Shown here one piece after another: positions 12,739-15,515 of a DNA stretch of 15,515 bases (the first letter of the stretch is position 1; every line of letters begins with the position of its first letter). The notes below the pieces were generated by a model, which did not search any database, was not told the origin of the DNA, and saw nothing but the letters and a program-made list of their open reading frames with translations. Location: contig RXOD01005166.1 in NCBI GenBank assembly GCA_005223375.1, positions 1 through 15,515 on the forward strand, in the 5' to 3' direction. Made by a program: the position numbers and the translations under genes. The DNA is from Amoebophrya sp. AT5.2. Lineage: Eukaryota > Sar > Dinophyceae > Syndiniales > Amoebophryaceae.

Positions 12739-15515
12739 CTACCGCGGATAGCCACTTTTCTGGCGCTTTCGCAGCCCTCTTGTGAGGACAACCAATGGGA
12801 CAAACACCGGGGAGGACCCCCTTCCCCCAAAAAAAAAAACCAAGCACCACTCTAGCCACTCACCGTCACCACCTGGCCCCACGACCATAATCCGCGCGGT
12901 TGAAGAAGCTGCTGTCGTCCTTGTCGGGGGACGAGGACTGCGGTTGTAGTCGTGCACTAAGTGTTTCTCCTCCTCCGGGAAACGGAAAACTACCGCTGCA
13001 AACGTCTGCGGGCGCGTGCACGCCCAGCGTGACGAAGTAGTAGTGCTGTGACTTTTTGTTGCAGAGGGCTGAGTTCCTGTTCTTCTCGTACCACGGAGAG
13101 CCGCGGGCCGGGCGGCACACCCCGCCGAGGTTGGGGCCGCCGCCGGCTTTCGCGACGTCGACCAGGGGGTGCGTTAGAGTCACGGACATCGTCTGCACAA
13201 TCCGATCGCCAGCACTTGCCGCGTTACTTAAACTTAAAGAACGTTTAGAAGTGGCGGGCGTCTGCTGGGGTAAACGTAAAAGTTCCTCCGGAGGGGGCTC
13301 TGGTGGCTCTTGCTGTTCTACTTCTTGATCAGGATTATCAGCATCGTCCAGTGCCTCTGGTGCGTCGCCCTCGCCGCCCGTCCCAGCTTCTAGTCTCGCT
13401 TCTTCCGCCAGTCCCTTCGCGACCTCCTTCCCTTGCTCCGCCAGCAGGTTGAGCATGGGCACGCTGAGCGCCATTGTCCACTCGACCTCGTCGTACCCTT
13501 TCTCCTTCAGATTGTTCCAAGAGTGGAAGTCCTTCTGTCGCGGATCTACTATCGCGTGGCAGACGCCCGGGGAGAGGATCTTGGTCTTCTCGTCCCCGCC
13601 CGAGTTTAACACGGTTGGGGGCAGCTCCACCGTTTGAGTTGTTTCCATTGTTGCAACTGGTGGAACCGGGGGATCGACGGAAGCGGGATCTTCTACTTCT
13701 TGGAGTGCCGAACTACTCCCTCTGCTGCTCCCACTTGACTTCATAACCAGCACCACCTGCTGCGTGGTCTGTGGCCCCTTGTCCTCTGGACCACGGGGCC
13801 CGCACCCGGTTGGCGTGCCGGGTCGCCCATCCCCGAAGTTGAGGACGCGCAGCAAGGCGCGATAGAGTAGTGCCGGGGCGCCCCCCATGAACTTCTCGTG
13901 GGGGCGAAAGGGTCCCTCGTGCTTCGCATTGTCGTACAGGGCGAGGACGCACACGTCGTGTTGCAGTTTGCTCACGCTGCCAGAGTCAAACTTTTGCTTC
14001 GTCTCGTCTTCCGGGCACTTCTCGCGCGCCTGCAGGTCCTTGATCGGGTACTTTAGCGCCACCCGCGGCAGCCCCCCCGCGGGCCGGAACGGCTGTTCCC
14101 TCCCCGTCGGCCGCATCTCGGCCAGCAACTCGGCCACGAACACGGCCTCGTCATCCCAGTAGAAAAATGTCTCCATCGCCGCCTGGCACTGCGTCACGGG
14201 GGCGAAGGGGGGAGTCTTCGTTTGGTCCACGCCGAAGCACGCCTCCCGCTGCGCGCCGTCGAAACCGCAAGCACAAAGCAGCTTTTTCAGCGGCTCGTCG
14301 TCCTTCAGATTTCCCTTCGCGAGACACTTTTGCGCCCACAGGTAAAACGCGTGCGTCTCGGCCGAAAATCCACCCGCAAGGTGGAAAAACCCCTTGCCGC
14401 GGACCTCCTCCGGTTTGCTCAGGTCGCGCGCGCGGCACGGGGGGCCGTCATGCGCGATTTGCTTCCCCGCTACGGGACGAGACGAGGGCGGGGGTCCGTC
14501 ACTCTGCTGCGGTGCGCAGCTCTCGTTTGTAGTCCCCAGGAAGGAAATCAGCACATGCGCGCTGGGAGCTTTATTTTGCGGTCCGTTTGTTTTGGTCGTA
14601 GAAGTTGTCTCCTCGTCTGGAAGCACCTTAAGGTAGTCTCGGTAGTGCTTCTCGCTCGCGCCGCAGCCGATGTAGTTGGGCTTATCGTACACCTTGTCGA
14701 AAACCGCGATCACATCCTGAGGGCTGGACAACATAGACCCGACGTCTTGGATCGCTACGCCGGCAGCCTTGAGTTTCTCCGCCGGCAGCCACCGGTCCGC
14801 TGTGAGTTTGTCCGACAAACGCGCTCCTTGCCCCTCTCGAAAGGCGATCGCCATCTGTGCGGAGGAGCCGCCGAAGCTGATCATGCTCACCGTCTTCCAA
14901 TCCTCTTCTAGAATCCTCCCTACCGCGTGCACCTCCAGCTGCGCCTCCTCCCATCCGTGCAGCACCCGCACGTCCTGCAGCTTAAAACTCTTCACTTTGC
15001 CCTGTCCTCTACCGGCCGGGTCGGTCATTTTCTTTTCCAAGCTTGACCCCGCCTGTATGAAACCCTGCAGCGGGTGCAGCCCGGCGGCCACGGTAGGAGC
15101 GGAGGTGCGGGCCCCCGCGGTCGCGTACCCAGCCACAATCACGTCCACTGGCTGCGTGAGGATGTTGCCCGCGTCCACCACTTTCTCCAGTACCCCACCC
15201 AGCAACCTCTCCGCCAGCGCCGCGCACTTTCGTTTGTCGGCCCCGCAGTCGCGCATCAGAAAGCCCTCGGGCGCGTCCATCTCCAGCTTCACGCTGAACT
15301 TCGTGCTGTCCATCGTCATCAGCTGCTCTCCGGCGCCGCAGCGGAGCAGTGGGGAGGCACGCGATCCTGTGGACCCGATGTCCATCCCGATGTACAGCGC
15401 ACTCGGTTCCTGCCCGGTCTCGGCGCACGGGCCCGATTTCTGGTCGTCATCAGCATTCTTTGGCGCCGATCCCGTGTCCTTTCCCGGATCCGCTCTCGCC
15501 TTGTTCTCATCGCCT
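12739..15515 (-). CDS. GDA1/CD39-family nucleoside phosphatase-like protein, 5' partial
   Basis: Open to the right edge, so the N-terminus is missing. Counting from the Met at 15385, apyrase conserved regions appear in order. Region 1 is YIGMDIGSTGSR (around residue 1). Region 2 is GYATAGAR (86-93). Region 3 is GWEEAQLE (144-151), with the catalytic-type Glu present but the usual Glu-Gly altered. Region 4 is SFGGSSAQMAI (170-180), where the family's Asp before Leu-Gly-Gly is replaced by Ser. YIGCGASEKHYRDYL (238-252) corresponds to the 'GxGxNEA' segment, and FHLAGGFSAETHAFYL (334-349) to the fifth region. Family members hydrolyse nucleoside tri- and diphosphates, often in the secretory pathway. 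A long Pro/Glu/Ser-rich C-terminal extension follows. The frame meets TGA at 12866 inside a GTGACGGTGAGTG donor. Removing a 49-nt intron (12821-12869) with an 11-T tract joins in phase to a last exon ending SPVFVPLVVLTRGLRKRQ and stop 12739. Activity is uncertain given the substitution. Confidence 0.75.
12821..12869 (-). other. Candidate 49-nt intron with 11-T pyrimidine tract
   Basis: It starts GTGACGGTGAGTGG, contains TTTTTTTTTTT (12829-12839 as A on the plus strand) and ends GGGGGAAG. Splicing removes the in-frame TGA and gives an open 26-codon last exon. Phase-compatible. Confidence 0.5.

Noticed and set aside
12829..12839. Poly(A) tract as retrotransposon tail
   Set aside because: It is an 11-base run that on the coding strand is a T tract just before an AG in a phase-compatible intron; no target duplication or reverse transcriptase remnant is nearby.
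14222..14911. Plus-strand ORF of 229 codons
   Set aside because: It lies wholly opposite the CD39-like gene, whose conserved regions fix the true strand and frame.

Overview
The window looks like nuclear DNA of a compact eukaryotic genome, most likely an alveolate. My best guess is a syndinian (Amoebophrya-like) dinoflagellate. Every long, well-supported coding region lies on the minus strand, which resembles the unidirectional gene clusters of dinoflagellates. Open frames end abruptly at GT-type donors and resume in a compatible phase 28 to 236 bases later, so introns are short. Several introns or junctions carry long, nearly perfect hairpins. The published Amoebophrya genomes are known for one-directional gene blocks, short introns and repeated 'introner' introns. 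That match is inference from memory of the literature; no rRNA or marker gene is present to confirm it. I see no bacterial signals, tRNA, rRNA or CRISPR.

Layout in minus-strand transcription order, from right to left: (1) 12739-15515, a GDA1/CD39-type nucleoside phosphatase, cut by the right edge, with a 49-nt intron before its last exon; (2) 11200-12389, an unrecognised Cys-containing protein in at least four phase-matched exons; (3) 10858-11177, a stretch where both strands look coding; (4) 8360-10483, a single-exon protein ending in an EDR2 C-terminal (DUF1336) domain and starting with three 11-residue repeats; (5) 7857-8114, a small ORF; (6) 6671-7821, a five- or six-exon gene of unknown function in which every splice phase closes; (7) 3810-6098, a large lineage-specific type I membrane protein; (8) 3148-3669, weak candidate exons; (9) 1515-2634, a Cys-rich protein with one membrane segment and a Lys/Gly/Ala-rich tail, in four exons; (10) 1259-1375, a candidate terminal exon; (11) 1-950, an unrecognised protein that runs off the left edge through a 28-nt intron.

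The genes show no common pathway. Two concern lipids or nucleotides (EDR2-like, CD39-like), and the rest are orphans. The most unusual content is in the introns and repeats: four long hairpins (2222-2253, 2735-2792, 5898-5950, 7594-7668) placed inside introns or at splice borders, a duplicated intron terminus that brackets a 36-nt in-phase cassette exon, and a shared donor block in two unrelated genes. Exon borders were inferred by reading frame phase and GT-AG signals only, so they remain predictions.
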